Source: Enterobacteriaceae bacterium 4M9
GTDB lineage: Bacteria > Pseudomonadota > Gammaproteobacteria > Enterobacterales > Enterobacteriaceae
Length of the DNA: 64,000 bases
Assembly (NCBI GenBank): GCA_010092695.1
Contig: JAADJJ010000001.1
Location: forward strand, 372,001 to 436,000
Direction: 5' to 3'
The notes beneath the pieces were generated by a model that did not search any database, was not told the DNA's origin, and worked only from the letters and a program-made list of their open reading frames with translations. Position 1 is the stretch's first letter. Every line of letters starts with the position of its first letter. This document shows, piece after piece, positions 8,978 to 17,862 of the stretch. The position numbers and the translations under genes were made by a program.

Positions 8978-10122
8978 CAGTGTTTACTCTCTCGTGCAAA
9001 GTCCAGTTCAGCAGGGACCGAAATATTCTTTGGTTTGCGCGGGATAAGCCCGCCTTCTTTACGCCAGCGGCGCAGGCCATAAACCCAGGCCAGCACTTCC
9101 GCCACTGCGCCATAAAGCGCCGTCGGAATGGGATGACCGATTTCGCTGTGCTTGTAGAGCGCACGCGCCAGCGGCGGTGCTTCCAGCATTGGAACCCGGT
9201 GTTCAGCACCGAGTTCACGAATGCGCAGCGCTATCGCGCCCGCGCCTTTGGCCACCACTTTTGGCGCGGCCATCGACCCTTCTTCATACTTCAGCGCCAC
9301 CGAGTAGTGCGTCGGGTTATTGACGATGACGTCGGCGGTGGGCACATCGCTCATCATGCGGCGCTGGGCGGCGGCGCGCTGTTGCTGGCGGATGCGCCCT
9401 TTAACGTGCGGGTCACCTTCCTGTTGCTTAAATTCGTCGCGGATTTCCTGGCGCGTCATTCGCAGTTTTTTCAGGTTGCTGGTTATCTGGTAGAACACGT
9501 CGTAGCCCACCATTGGGATAAGACTCAGAATAATCAGCAGCATACAGCCAGCTAATATCGACAGCGCATTGCCAATGGCGGTAATGGGCGTTTCGTTGAG
9601 CAGGCGCATCATGCTGGCCCAGTTGCCCCACAGATAAAGCCCGCAGGTAGTCCCTACCAGCGTGACTTTCAGTACTGCCTTGAGCATTTCTGACAAGAGC
9701 TGTTTGGAAAACATGCGCTTGATGCCCGGCAGCGGGTTCAGCTTCTTAAAGTCGGGCTTGAACGGTTTGCCGCTAAAATGCAGCCCGCCCAGCAGTGCCG
9801 GTGCACCGAGTGCCACCAGCACCAGCCCCATCATCAGCGGCACCAGCGTGCTGACCGCACTGATAATCAGACGCCCGACCTGGCGCAGCATTAGCTTCTG
9901 GTCGTTAATGATGCTGTGGTCGAAGTTCAGCCCGTCCTGCAACATCATGCCGAGATCACGGCCCATATAGCGGCCCACGGTCCACAGCAGGCCCCAACCG
10001 GCAACCAACATCAGCAACGAGGTCAGCTCTTTGGAACGGGGAATTTGCCCGTCTTTTCGCGCTTTCTCTCGTCGTGTGGGTGTGGGGTCTTCTGTTTTTT
10101 CCTGGTCGCTTTCTTCAGACAC
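8977..10122 (-). CDS. flhB: FlhB, flagellar export switch protein
   Basis: A 381-residue protein, the normal FlhB length. It begins with the polar EESDQEKTEDPTPTRREKAR motif and has four membrane segments between about 30 and 210. The cytoplasmic autocleavage motif NPTH lies near residue 270 (VIVNNPTHYSVAL), where self-cleavage between Asn and Pro permits the hook-to-filament specificity switch with FliK. It is the first gene of flhBAE. The 216 bp between it and cheZ probably contains the class 2 promoter, but I did not identify its boxes. Confidence 0.97.
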   Translation of the reverse strand: MSEESDQEKTEDPTPTRREKARKDGQIPRSKELTSLLMLVAGWGLLWTVGRYMGRDLGMMLQDGLNFDHSIINDQKLMLRQVGRLIISAVSTLVPLMMGLVLVALGAPALLGGLHFSGKPFKPDFKKLNPLPGIKRMFSKQLLSEMLKAVLKVTLVGTTCGLYLWGNWASMMRLLNETPITAIGNALSILAGCMLLIILSLIPMVGYDVFYQITSNLKKLRMTRQEIRDEFKQQEGDPHVKGRIRQQQRAAAQRRMMSDVPTADVIVNNPTHYSVALKYEEGSMAAPKVVAKGAGAIALRIRELGAEHRVPMLEAPPLARALYKHSEIGHPIPTALYGAVAEVLAWVYGLRRWRKEGGLIPRKPKNISVPAELDFARESKH

Positions 10123-10338
10123 GGGCGCTCATCAGTGCTGTTAGTTAATTTGGGAGTTTCAGGCTGAGTAGAATGCCAAAATTTGCGCAAACTCATGCGG
10201 CGATAACAGGTCGCTTTTAGGCGCTTATTCACTGATAGCGGCTATTGACCCGCCAAAAAGAGGGAAAAATGGGAGGAAAGCCAGCACCGCGGTTGTTAAA
10301 AACCGGGCGGCTGGCAAATTGCGACGGTGAAGCGAGGC

Positions 10339-10977
10339 TTAAAAACCAAGGCTATCCAGTAAGTCATCCACCTGATCCTGACTGGCGACAACGCCAGCGC
10401 GCGAGCTATCGATCTGCGGGCCGTTCATCAGGCCGTTATTTTTAGACTGTGGCTCCGGACGCGCCGCCTCCGGGATATTTTCCAGCAGCACCTGAATCAG
10501 CTCTTTTTCAATCTCGTGAATCATGTCCATCATGCGTTTGATGACCTGACCGGTGAGATCCTGGAAGTCCTGCGCCATCATGATTTCCATCAGCTGGCCG
10601 TTGGTTTTATCGGCGATATCCGGTGTCTCTTTGAGAAAACTGCGGGTATCCTGCACCAGCTCGCGGGCGTCAGCGAGTTCCACCGGGTTTTCAAACCAGG
10701 CGTCCCAGCGGCGGGTGAGGTTGCCTGCCGTAGCGTGCAGATGGTCCTGCAGCGGGCGCGCGGCGTCCACGCAGTTAAGCACGGTGTCTGCCGCCTGCGA
10801 GGTTTTGCTGACCACGTAGCTCAGGCGTTCGCGGGTATCGGGAATCGCTTCTGCCGCCTGAATAATGGTCTGGTCCAGCCCCAGTTCTTTGAGGCTTTCG
10901 CGCAGCAGCCTGGTCAGGCTGCCGATACGTGAAATAATGTCGTTAAGGGCCGGTTCGGCCGTCTTGATTTCGTCCAT
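10339..10977 (-). CDS. cheZ: CheZ, CheY-P phosphatase
   Basis: A 212-residue protein, close to the 214 of E. coli. The catalytic helix contains MMAQDFQDLTGQVIKRMM, with the Asp and Gln that insert into the CheY active site. The C-terminal CheY-binding peptide (DQVDDLLDSLGF) is intact. CheZ ends the tumble signal by dephosphorylating CheY-P and localises to receptor arrays. It lies 6 bases after cheY in the cheRBYZ operon. Confidence 0.97.
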   Translation of the reverse strand: MDEIKTAEPALNDIISRIGSLTRLLRESLKELGLDQTIIQAAEAIPDTRERLSYVVSKTSQAADTVLNCVDAARPLQDHLHATAGNLTRRWDAWFENPVELADARELVQDTRSFLKETPDIADKTNGQLMEIMMAQDFQDLTGQVIKRMMDMIHEIEKELIQVLLENIPEAARPEPQSKNNGLMNGPQIDSSRAGVVASQDQVDDLLDSLGF

Positions 10978-10983
10978 TGAATT

Positions 10984-11373
10984 TTACCACCCAAGTTTCT
11001 CGAAGATTTTCCCCAGTTTTTCCTCCAGCGTTGCCGCAGTGAACGGTTTCACCACGTAGCCGCTGGCACCGGCCTGTGCCGCTGCGATGATGTTTTCTTT
11101 CTTCGCTTCGGCGGTCACCATCAGTACCGGCATCTGGCCCAGTGCTGAATCTTTACGGATTTCAGACAGCAGCTGCAGGCCGTCCATGTTCGGCATGTTC
11201 CAGTCGCTGACCACAAAGTCGAACTTGGATTCACGCAGTTTGTTCAGCGCGTCCTGACCGTCTTCCGCCTCTTCCACGTTGTTAAAGCCAAGATCCTTTA
11301 ACAGGTTACGAACGATACGGCGCATGGTGGCGAAGTCATCAACAACCAGGAAGCGCAGGTTCTTATCAGCCAT
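10984..11373 (-). CDS. cheY: CheY, chemotaxis response regulator
   Basis: A 129-residue single-domain receiver, almost identical in pattern to enteric CheY. It has the acidic pair D12/D13, phosphorylation site D57 (VVSDWNMPNMDG), Thr87 (MVTAEA) and Lys109 (VVKPF). CheY-P binds FliM (encoded at 1119) and promotes clockwise rotation. It sits between cheB and cheZ, with 54 bases separating it from cheB. No oddities. Confidence 0.98.
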   Translation of the reverse strand: MADKNLRFLVVDDFATMRRIVRNLLKDLGFNNVEEAEDGQDALNKLRESKFDFVVSDWNMPNMDGLQLLSEIRKDSALGQMPVLMVTAEAKKENIIAAAQAGASGYVVKPFTAATLEEKLGKIFEKLGW

Positions 11374-11427
11374 GTTTCTTAATACCTCAGTAAAAAATTG
11401 CAGTTCAGTGGCGCAAAGCGCCGTAAG

Positions 11428-12474
11428 TTAAATGCGTTGTGCCTGCCCGACGACGCAGCTGAGCATCTTCTGGCTGACGTTATCTAAATCGACAATGTCA
11501 CAGGCCGCGCCTGCGGCAATGGCCTCACGCGGCATACCAAAGACCACACAGGTTTTTTCACTCTGTGCCAGCGTTTTGGCACCGGCTTTACGCATGGCCA
11601 GCAGGCCTGCGGCACCGTCGTTGCCCATACCGGTGAGAATGACGCCCACGGCGTTGCTCCCGGCGGTGCGTGCAACCGAATGGAACAGGATATCCACCGA
11701 CGGACGGTGGCGATTCATCGGCGGCGCGTCGTTGAGTTTGATGTGGTAGTTCGCCCCGCTGCGCGCAAGTTCCATATGGATGTCGCCCGGTGCGATGTAG
11801 GCATGACCTGGCATCACGCGTTCGCCGTCTTCCGCTTCTTTGACGGAAATCTGGCACAGTTTGTCCAGACGCTCGGCAAAGGAGCGGGTGAAACCCGGCG
11901 GCATGTGCTGGGTAATGAGCAGCGCGGGGCTGGTGGGCGGCAGCGGTACCAGTACCTGGCGAATCGCTTCCGTGCCGCCAGTTGACGCACCTATCGCGAT
12001 GATTTTTTCGCTGCCAACCATCGGTGATGCGCTCAGGCGTTTTGGTGCGACAGCAGGCACGTGGCGCGACACGCGCGCGCGGGAGGCGGCGCGAATTTTG
12101 TCAGCGATAGCGTCGCTGTAGTGCAGCATCCCTTCACGCAGGCCGAGCTGAGGTTTGGTGACAAAATCCACCGCACCCAGTTCCAGCGCGTTGAGGGTAA
12201 TTTCAGAGCCTTTGCTGGTCAGGGAGGAGACCATGATGACCGGCATCGGACGCAGGCGCATCAGACGCTCCAGGAAATCAAGCCCGTCCATGCGCGGCAT
12301 TTCGACATCCAGCGTCAGCACGTCCGGGTTATGCTGCTTGATAAGGTCGCGCGCAATGAGTGGGTCCGGCGCGGTTGCCACCATTTCCATATCGGTATGG
12401 CTGTTTACTATTTCCGTCATGAGCTGGCGAATCAGTGCCGAATCGTCAACGCACAATACCTGAATCTTTTTCAT
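11428..12474 (-). CDS. cheB: CheB, receptor methylesterase / glutamine deamidase
   Basis: A 348-residue protein. The receiver domain (about 1-125) has phosphorylation site D56 (LTLDVEMPRMDG). A linker leads to the methylesterase domain with the catalytic Ser in GASTGGTEAIR, His in TQHMPPGFTRSFAERL and Asp in GMGNDGAAG. CheB removes methyl groups from receptor glutamates and gives adaptation. The ATG overlaps the cheR stop (ATGA). The kinase that should phosphorylate it, CheA, is not encoded in this window. Confidence 0.97.
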   Translation of the reverse strand: MKKIQVLCVDDSALIRQLMTEIVNSHTDMEMVATAPDPLIARDLIKQHNPDVLTLDVEMPRMDGLDFLERLMRLRPMPVIMVSSLTSKGSEITLNALELGAVDFVTKPQLGLREGMLHYSDAIADKIRAASRARVSRHVPAVAPKRLSASPMVGSEKIIAIGASTGGTEAIRQVLVPLPPTSPALLITQHMPPGFTRSFAERLDKLCQISVKEAEDGERVMPGHAYIAPGDIHMELARSGANYHIKLNDAPPMNRHRPSVDILFHSVARTAGSNAVGVILTGMGNDGAAGLLAMRKAGAKTLAQSEKTCVVFGMPREAIAAGAACDIVDLDNVSQKMLSCVVGQAQRI

Positions 12475-13337
12475 TTTTTGTCCTTAGTCAGCCCGTAGAC
12501 GGACTGGCCCCGCAAGTAGAATTCGCTACTCAACTGGCTGACGTGCTCCGAGTGGCCGGCAAACAGAATGCCGCCTTCTTTAAGCATGCCTGCAAAGCGA
12601 CGCAGAATTTTGCTCTGGGTTTCCTTATCGAAATAAATCATGACGTTGCGACAGAAAATGGCATCAAAAGGACCGGGAACGGCCCATTCAGACTCCAGCA
12701 GGTTCAGCGGCTGGTACTGTATGGACGACAGCAGTTCCGGGCGCACCCGGACTTTGCCTTCCTGGTTCCCGGTACCGCGCAGGAAGTACTTTTTTTTCTG
12801 TGCTTCGGTCAGCTTGGCAATATCCAGATGGCGGTAAATCCCGCGTGACGCTGTTTCCAGCACTTCGGTATCGATGTCGGTTGCCCAGACGCGCGGGCCA
12901 CCCACGCTGCGCCCCAACACCTCGTCAAGAGTGATGGCAATTGAGCACGGCTCTTCGCCGGTGGATGCCGCAGTGCTCCACACTGTGTAGTTACCCTTAC
13001 GGCTTTGGGCGTGTTCAGCCAGAATCGGGAAATGGTAAGCCTCGCGGTAAAACGCAGTCAGGTTTGTGGTCAGGGCATTGATAAAAGCCTGCCATTCGTC
13101 GCTGCGAGCGTGGCTTTCCAGCAGAGCCAGATACTGCGAGAAACTGTCCAGATTAAGCGCGCGCAGGCGGCGCGAAAGGCGGTTGTAAACCATATCCCGC
13201 TTGTTATCTGCCAACACGATACCGGCGCGCTGATAAATCAGGGCGCTGATTTTTTTGAACTCATTCTCTGTCAGTGGTACGCGAACCATTAATTTGTTGA
13301 TATTGTCACTAAGTGGCGCGCTGGTCGGACTATTCAT
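12471..13337 (-). CDS. cheR: CheR, chemoreceptor methyltransferase
   Basis: A 288-residue protein with an N-terminal helical domain and a SAM-binding domain. Visible motifs are STAASTGEEPCSIA (SAM pocket), IFCRNVMIYFDKETQ and LFAGHSEH. CheR methylates receptor glutamates during adaptation. A sigma-28 promoter is readable about 105 bp upstream (13441-13467), so cheRBYZ can be transcribed separately from the receptor gene. The MCP in this locus lacks the C-terminal NWETF-type pentapeptide, so CheR must act on it without that tether. Confidence 0.97.
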   Translation of the reverse strand: MNSPTSAPLSDNINKLMVRVPLTENEFKKISALIYQRAGIVLADNKRDMVYNRLSRRLRALNLDSFSQYLALLESHARSDEWQAFINALTTNLTAFYREAYHFPILAEHAQSRKGNYTVWSTAASTGEEPCSIAITLDEVLGRSVGGPRVWATDIDTEVLETASRGIYRHLDIAKLTEAQKKKYFLRGTGNQEGKVRVRPELLSSIQYQPLNLLESEWAVPGPFDAIFCRNVMIYFDKETQSKILRRFAGMLKEGGILFAGHSEHVSQLSSEFYLRGQSVYGLTKDKK

Positions 13338-13440
13338 GTGCTGCTTCTCGTTGCATGATTTTCTTATTCCCTTGTGTTATCCAGCCAGCGGTCTGGTGTC
13401 GTCCTTTCTGTTAGCGTCAGGGATAGCCCTTATAGTTATG

Positions 13441-13467
13441 CTATCGGTCAGATGCAGAAATTCTTTA
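13441..13467 (-). promoter_or_regulatory. Sigma-28 (FliA) promoter of cheR
   Basis: On the - strand, a -35 element TAAAGAAT (13467-13460), an 11-base spacer and a -10 element ACCGATAG (13448-13441). The flagellar class 3 consensus is TAAAGTTT-N11-GCCGATAA; here 6 of 8 bases match in each element with the exact spacing. It precedes cheR. Confidence 0.8.
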
Positions 13468-13597
13468 ATCCGCAACTTTAAAGCACGCCGTTCTGGCATG
13501 TGCTGGATAGTCATCCGTGACGTTAAAAATCCACCAGCGTTGCTGGCTGGCGGAAAATGACAGGTCAGAGGCGGGAGCATAAGGCTCCCTGCTGTTA

Positions 13598-15391
13598 TTA
13601 TTTTTCGATGCGAAAACGCCCGATAATATCGGTCATATCCTGAGCCTGGCCCTGCAGGGCAGAGGCCGCACTGGCTGACTCTTCGACCATCGCCGCGTTC
13701 TGCTGCACCAGGCCGTCAAGCTGATGTACGGCCTGGTTGATTTCATTAATCCCCATCATTTGTACCGCTGTGGCGTCCTGGATTTCCTTCATGATGTGCG
13801 TGACGTTAGCCACGTTGCTGATGATATTACTCATTGCCTCGTTGGCTTCCTTCACCTGGCAGGAGCCAGACGACACGCTGTTGACGGTGGTTTCGATAAG
13901 CTCTTTTATCTCTTTTGCTGCCAGCGAACAGCGCTGTGCGAGGCTTCGGACTTCGCTTGCCACAACCGAGAAGCCACGACCCTGCTCACCTGCACGCGCG
14001 GCTTCTACCGCGGCGTTAAGCGCCAGAATGTTGGTCTGAAAGGCAATGCCGTCGATAACGCTGATGATGTCGCTGATTTTATCGGACGCTTTTTCGATAT
14101 CACCCATCGTACCAAGCACCTTATTGACCACATCGCCGCCGTGCTCTGCCGCACCGCTGGCAGATTCGGCGATGGTGCCGGCCTGGCGTGCCGAGTCGGC
14201 CGACTGGGCGACAGTGGCGGTAATCTCTTCAAGCGACGAGGCGGTCTGCTGCAGGCTGGCGGCCGCGGATTCCGTGCGTTCTGACAGGTCGCGGTTACCC
14301 ATGGCGATTTCATTTGATGCCGTATGGACTGACAGACTGGTATCGCGAATCTGGCGCATCATGCTGCCGAGGTTGTCGACAAAAAGGTTGAACGCCGTGG
14401 AGATTTGCGACACTTCGTCGCTCCCTTCCACAGGCAGGCGCTGGGTGAGATCCGCATCACCGCTGCTGATAGCACGCATAGAATCGCGTACCTGCGCCAG
14501 GCGCCCCAGCGCGCGGCCCATAATAAGGCTGATAATGATGGCAGAGACGCCAGACAGCAGGACCAGCGAGAGCAGAGATAGCGTTAACATCAAGCTGCTG
14601 TCCTGCTTCATAACCTGTTCATCCATAACGATCAGTACTTGCCAGTCGGTACCCTCAACACTGTTGCTGTGAACAATTGCGTCACGGCCTGAGATTTCTA
14701 CCTCTAAATCACCCTTACCCAGCAACAGCCGTGACATATCGATATTTGGCGAGATGGTGGCTATAGGCTTAAGAGTCATGCTCGCATCCGGGTGCGCGAT
14801 GATTGTGCCGCTGCGGTTTATCAGTATGCCGTAGCTTTTCTCAGCGGGAGTGATACTCAAAATATTCTTGATAACCGAATCCATGACGATATCACCAGCG
14901 ACCACACCAATGAGTGTTCCGTCCCGAATGATAGGTGACGCGAAGGTAACAACCAGGCCGCCAGAGGCAACATCCTGATACGGCTCGGTGACGATGGTCT
15001 GACCGCTATTTGCTGCCTGAAGATACCAGGGACGTTCAGTCGCGTCATAATCCAGCGGTACGTCCGCTTTGCCCGCAAAGCGCGTTGTTTTGTTCGCAAA
15101 ACCCACGTAGATATTCGTGAAGCCAGAGGCATCCATGATGGAGTGGAAGAACGGCATCGGATCATCGAGCATCGCTTCGTCTTTTAGCGAGTCAATGCTC
15201 ATTTTTTTCAGATCAATCCAATCTGATAGTGCTCTGGCATGACTGGCTCCCAGGGACGATAGACTGGCCTCAATAAGCACATTGTCGTGACGTACTGCAA
15301 TAGCATAGTTAAGTAACGTATTCAGCATCAGTACGCTGACCACGATCGCAATACCCGCAGCAGTAACGCGGGCTCGTATCGTTTTAATCAT
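13598..15391 (-). CDS. Methyl-accepting chemotaxis protein with amino-acid-type dCache sensor
   Basis: A 597-residue receptor. It has TM1 (about 10-32), a periplasmic dCache_1 domain (about 40-275), TM2 (about 280-300), a HAMP domain and a signalling domain with the hairpin tip IDGIAFQTNILALNAAVEAA. The membrane-distal pocket contains Y115, R120, W122, Y123, Y138, D140 and D167. This matches, at constant offset, the published amino-acid-binding motif of Pseudomonas PctA-type receptors (Y121, R126, W128, Y129, D173). Binding of amino acids is therefore a strong inference. The C-terminus ends RFRIEK, with no NWETF-type CheR/CheB tether. It has its own sigma-28 promoter. It occupies the position of tar/tap in E. 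coli, which carry a different (four-helix) sensor. Confidence 0.93.
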   Translation of the reverse strand: MIKTIRARVTAAGIAIVVSVLMLNTLLNYAIAVRHDNVLIEASLSSLGASHARALSDWIDLKKMSIDSLKDEAMLDDPMPFFHSIMDASGFTNIYVGFANKTTRFAGKADVPLDYDATERPWYLQAANSGQTIVTEPYQDVASGGLVVTFASPIIRDGTLIGVVAGDIVMDSVIKNILSITPAEKSYGILINRSGTIIAHPDASMTLKPIATISPNIDMSRLLLGKGDLEVEISGRDAIVHSNSVEGTDWQVLIVMDEQVMKQDSSLMLTLSLLSLVLLSGVSAIIISLIMGRALGRLAQVRDSMRAISSGDADLTQRLPVEGSDEVSQISTAFNLFVDNLGSMMRQIRDTSLSVHTASNEIAMGNRDLSERTESAAASLQQTASSLEEITATVAQSADSARQAGTIAESASGAAEHGGDVVNKVLGTMGDIEKASDKISDIISVIDGIAFQTNILALNAAVEAARAGEQGRGFSVVASEVRSLAQRCSLAAKEIKELIETTVNSVSSGSCQVKEANEAMSNIISNVANVTHIMKEIQDATAVQMMGINEINQAVHQLDGLVQQNAAMVEESASAASALQGQAQDMTDIIGRFRIEK

Positions 15392-15437
15392 GAATGCTTA
15401 ATCTCCAGGATTGAGGAGTGTAATGAGTTCGCATGTG

Positions 15438-15464
15438 TTATCGGTTGTGCAACCTGGAACTTTC
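15438..15464 (-). promoter_or_regulatory. Sigma-28 (FliA) promoter of the chemoreceptor gene
   Basis: On the - strand, a -35 element GAAAGTTC (15464-15457), an 11-base spacer and a -10 element ACCGATAA (15445-15438). That is 6 and 7 of 8 matches to the class 3 flagellar consensus with exact spacing. It would give a short leader before the MCP start at 15391. Confidence 0.85.
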
Positions 15465-15581
15465 CAGGTTTAATCATTTATTTTGTAAATAGTGCAAAGA
15501 CAGGAAAAGTCAGGTCTGGCGCGGTCCAGGCGTAACTGGCGAGTGGGGAAAAGCGAGGACAAAAAACGTCATATCAGCGAG

Positions 15582-15610
15582 AAAAAATGTACCCGGCAGA
15601 GGCCGGGTAC
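15582..15610 (-). terminator. Terminator after proC
   Basis: A perfect 9-bp GC-rich stem (15589-15597 with 15602-15610) with a 4-base loop. Read on the - strand it is followed by ATTTTTTC (15588-15581). It lies 12 bases past the proC stop and insulates the chemoreceptor promoter. Confidence 0.9.
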
Positions 15611-15622
15611 GGGGCGAATTGA

Positions 15623-16432
15623 TTATTTTTCGCTAAGTTTTTTCGACTTATCCATGCAGCTGACAACGGCTTCGATAACCGCAGAACGGAAACCTTTTTC
15701 TTCCAGCGTTTTTACCGCTTCAATGGTTGTTCCACCTGGCGAGCACACCATATCTTTAAGCATGGCCGGATGCTCCCCGGTTTCCAGCACCATTTTAGCC
15801 GCGCCTAGCACGGTCTGTGCGGCAAACTGGTAAGCCTGCGCACGTGGCAGCCCACCCAGCACTCCGGCGTCAGCCAGGGCTTCAATGAACATGAACACGT
15901 AAGCCGGTGATGAACCGCTGATGCCGGTAACGGCATGAATCAGGTTCTCCGGTACCACTGCAGAGCGGCCAAAGCTGTTAAAGATGGCGGTAATTTCTGC
16001 CAGCTCCTGCTCTTCGACCAGGCTATTGGCGGTCAGTGAGCTCATACCGGCATTGACCATTGCAGGCGTATTGGGCATCACGCGCACAATTTTAGCGTTG
16101 TAGCCTGCCTGCTCGGCAAGCTGTTCGAGAGTCACGCCCGCCGCAATCGAGACCAGCACATGGTTTGACTTAATCGTTGACGCAATCTCTTTAAGCACCA
16201 CCGGTACGATGTGCGGCTTAATGGCAAGAAACACGATATCGCAGACGTTGGTCAGCTCCGACGCACTCTGTGCAGTCACCGTACCGACTTCTGCACTCAG
16301 CGCCTGCGTTTTGCTGGTATCAACATCAAAAACCACAATCTGGCTTGCCGGTGCGATGCCACTATTGATGATGCCGTGGATAATGGCATTTGCCATGTTG
16401 CCCGTACCGATAAAGCCGATTTTTTTATCCAT
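15623..16432 (-). CDS. proC: Pyrroline-5-carboxylate reductase
   Basis: A 269-residue protein, the normal ProC length. The NAD(P)H-binding Rossmann motif GFIGTGNMANAIIHG is at residues 5-19. The C-terminal dimerisation and active-site region contains GSSPAYVFMFIEALADAG and CSPGGTTIEAVKTLEEKG, the P5CR signature. It makes the last reduction in proline synthesis. It starts 12 bases after the transporter gene at 16445-17461, so the two probably form an operon. A proline gene beside chemotaxis genes is not the E. coli arrangement. Confidence 0.97.
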   Translation of the reverse strand: MDKKIGFIGTGNMANAIIHGIINSGIAPASQIVVFDVDTSKTQALSAEVGTVTAQSASELTNVCDIVFLAIKPHIVPVVLKEIASTIKSNHVLVSIAAGVTLEQLAEQAGYNAKIVRVMPNTPAMVNAGMSSLTANSLVEEQELAEITAIFNSFGRSAVVPENLIHAVTGISGSSPAYVFMFIEALADAGVLGGLPRAQAYQFAAQTVLGAAKMVLETGEHPAMLKDMVCSPGGTTIEAVKTLEEKGFRSAVIEAVVSCMDKSKKLSEK

Positions 16433-16444
16433 GATGTCTCCGGG

Positions 16445-17461
16445 TTACTGGATTTTGTTGGTGTGCGCGTTGATTGTAGTCTCATCCGAGGCTTTTTTAC
16501 GCAGCAGAAATTTGGGCGGTTTATTCACAACCACAATACCCACGCAGACCAGAACCAGACCGATAGTCAGCGGTAGCGTGAAGCTGTCCTGGCCCATGAA
16601 AACGGAGAGCAGGCTGCCAGACAGCGGCATACAGAATTTGTAGATTGAGATTTCACCAATTTTGGCGTGCTGAACAATCCAGTACCACAGGCCGAAGGCT
16701 ACGCTTGCGATAAGCGCCAGAATCAGCATCAGGACCATTGCAGTCGGCGTCCAGGTGATGGCGCTCAGGCTACCGCCCATGAACAGGCCAATAACAAACA
16801 GGATGGATGCACCGATGGTCAGGTTCCAGCCTGTCATCACGAACGAGTTCAGGGATGAGCCGATGCGTTTTGCCTGCATCATGCCGAGTGCGGCAACCAG
16901 GCCGTAGAGCACCATGAAACCATCGCCAAGCCAGGAGAAGCTGAGCATTTCACGCAGGCCGTTGCCGTTGTTCATCAGATTTACCGCCAGCAGGCCGGTC
17001 AGACCCAGCATCAGACCAATGGTTTTCGGCTGGTTCAGCTTGTCATTTTTATAGGCGAAGTGCGCCAGAATGACGGAGAAGAAAATTGAGGACTGTGCCA
17101 GTACGGTTGACTTGATAGTGGTTGTGTTCACCAGGCCAATATTAAAAAACAGATACGCGGCGGTGGTGCTGACAATCCCCATTGAGGTCACTTCGTACCA
17201 CTGACGCGGTGTGACTTTAAAGATTTGCTGACCCATTAATTTGGCCATCACCAGGGTGATAAGGCCCGCGAGGAAAAAGCGGATGCTAATGGTGGTCAGA
17301 ACCTGGCCGTTGTAGTTGTCGCCAAGCGTTGCCGCCGAGATGTTCATCTGGGCGTACATCTCTTTTACCAGTGGAAATGGCGTTCCCCACAAGATGTTCA
17401 CGAAAATCGCGCACACCGCCAGGAAGGCCACGCCTGGTTTCGCCAGACCGAATTTGCTCAT
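16445..17461 (-). CDS. DMT-superfamily (EamA) transporter
   Basis: A 338-residue membrane protein with about ten hydrophobic segments in two EamA halves. It has the family-typical GTPFPLVKEM near the start and a second-half pattern ending in GLVLVCVGIVVVNKPP. DMT proteins of this type export or exchange small metabolites such as amino acids. Substrate cannot be read from the sequence. It lies just upstream of proC on the same strand, which hints at a link to amino-acid metabolism. The C-terminal 20 residues are polar. Confidence 0.85.
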   Translation of the reverse strand: MSKFGLAKPGVAFLAVCAIFVNILWGTPFPLVKEMYAQMNISAATLGDNYNGQVLTTISIRFFLAGLITLVMAKLMGQQIFKVTPRQWYEVTSMGIVSTTAAYLFFNIGLVNTTTIKSTVLAQSSIFFSVILAHFAYKNDKLNQPKTIGLMLGLTGLLAVNLMNNGNGLREMLSFSWLGDGFMVLYGLVAALGMMQAKRIGSSLNSFVMTGWNLTIGASILFVIGLFMGGSLSAITWTPTAMVLMLILALIASVAFGLWYWIVQHAKIGEISIYKFCMPLSGSLLSVFMGQDSFTLPLTIGLVLVCVGIVVVNKPPKFLLRKKASDETTINAHTNKIQ

Positions 17462-17862
17462 GGTGTTCTCCAGTTGTCTTAACCCTTATCCGTATACGGA
17501 TTGGATTATTCTTAAAGTAAAAACTGAGCGAATAATAAACCTGTCGAAAAGGCGCGGGGAATTTAGTCAACGCGTGTTGTGCTGCTGTTCAGCCTGGTAA
17601 CAATAATGAAAAACACCGAATACAGGGTGGTGGACAGGAAGAAACAGTTTGGTTGCATTAAGCGCAGAATATTTACACTGACTTTTAATAAAAAAGCAGG
17701 TAATCGAAATGATTTGCGGGGTGTTAACGTAATATAGTGTCAACAATGTGGATTACGATAATACAAACCGCTGTCGATGTCAGCACACTATTTAGGGTTA
17801 TTTGTCTTAAAATAGCGCCTGCTCACAGAACTGTGAGCAGGCTAGCGGGAAGGAGGAAAAGG
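17462..17862. other. Intergenic region between transporter and EAL gene
   Basis: 401 bp without a gene. It holds the presumed promoter of the transporter-proC unit near 17470-17650 and, at 17817-17842, the terminator of the EAL gene. The rest is AT-rich with no recognisable element. Confidence 0.6.
17817..17842 (-). terminator. Terminator after EAL-domain gene
   Basis: A perfect 12-bp inverted repeat (17817-17828 with 17831-17842). Read on the - strand it is followed by a TATTTTAAG tail. It lies 21 bases beyond the stop of the phosphodiesterase gene. Confidence 0.8.

Noticed and set aside
13573..13589. GGGAGC/GCTCCC hairpin past the chemoreceptor stop as a terminator
   Set aside because: Only 6 bp and no T run on the - strand, so termination there is not supported.
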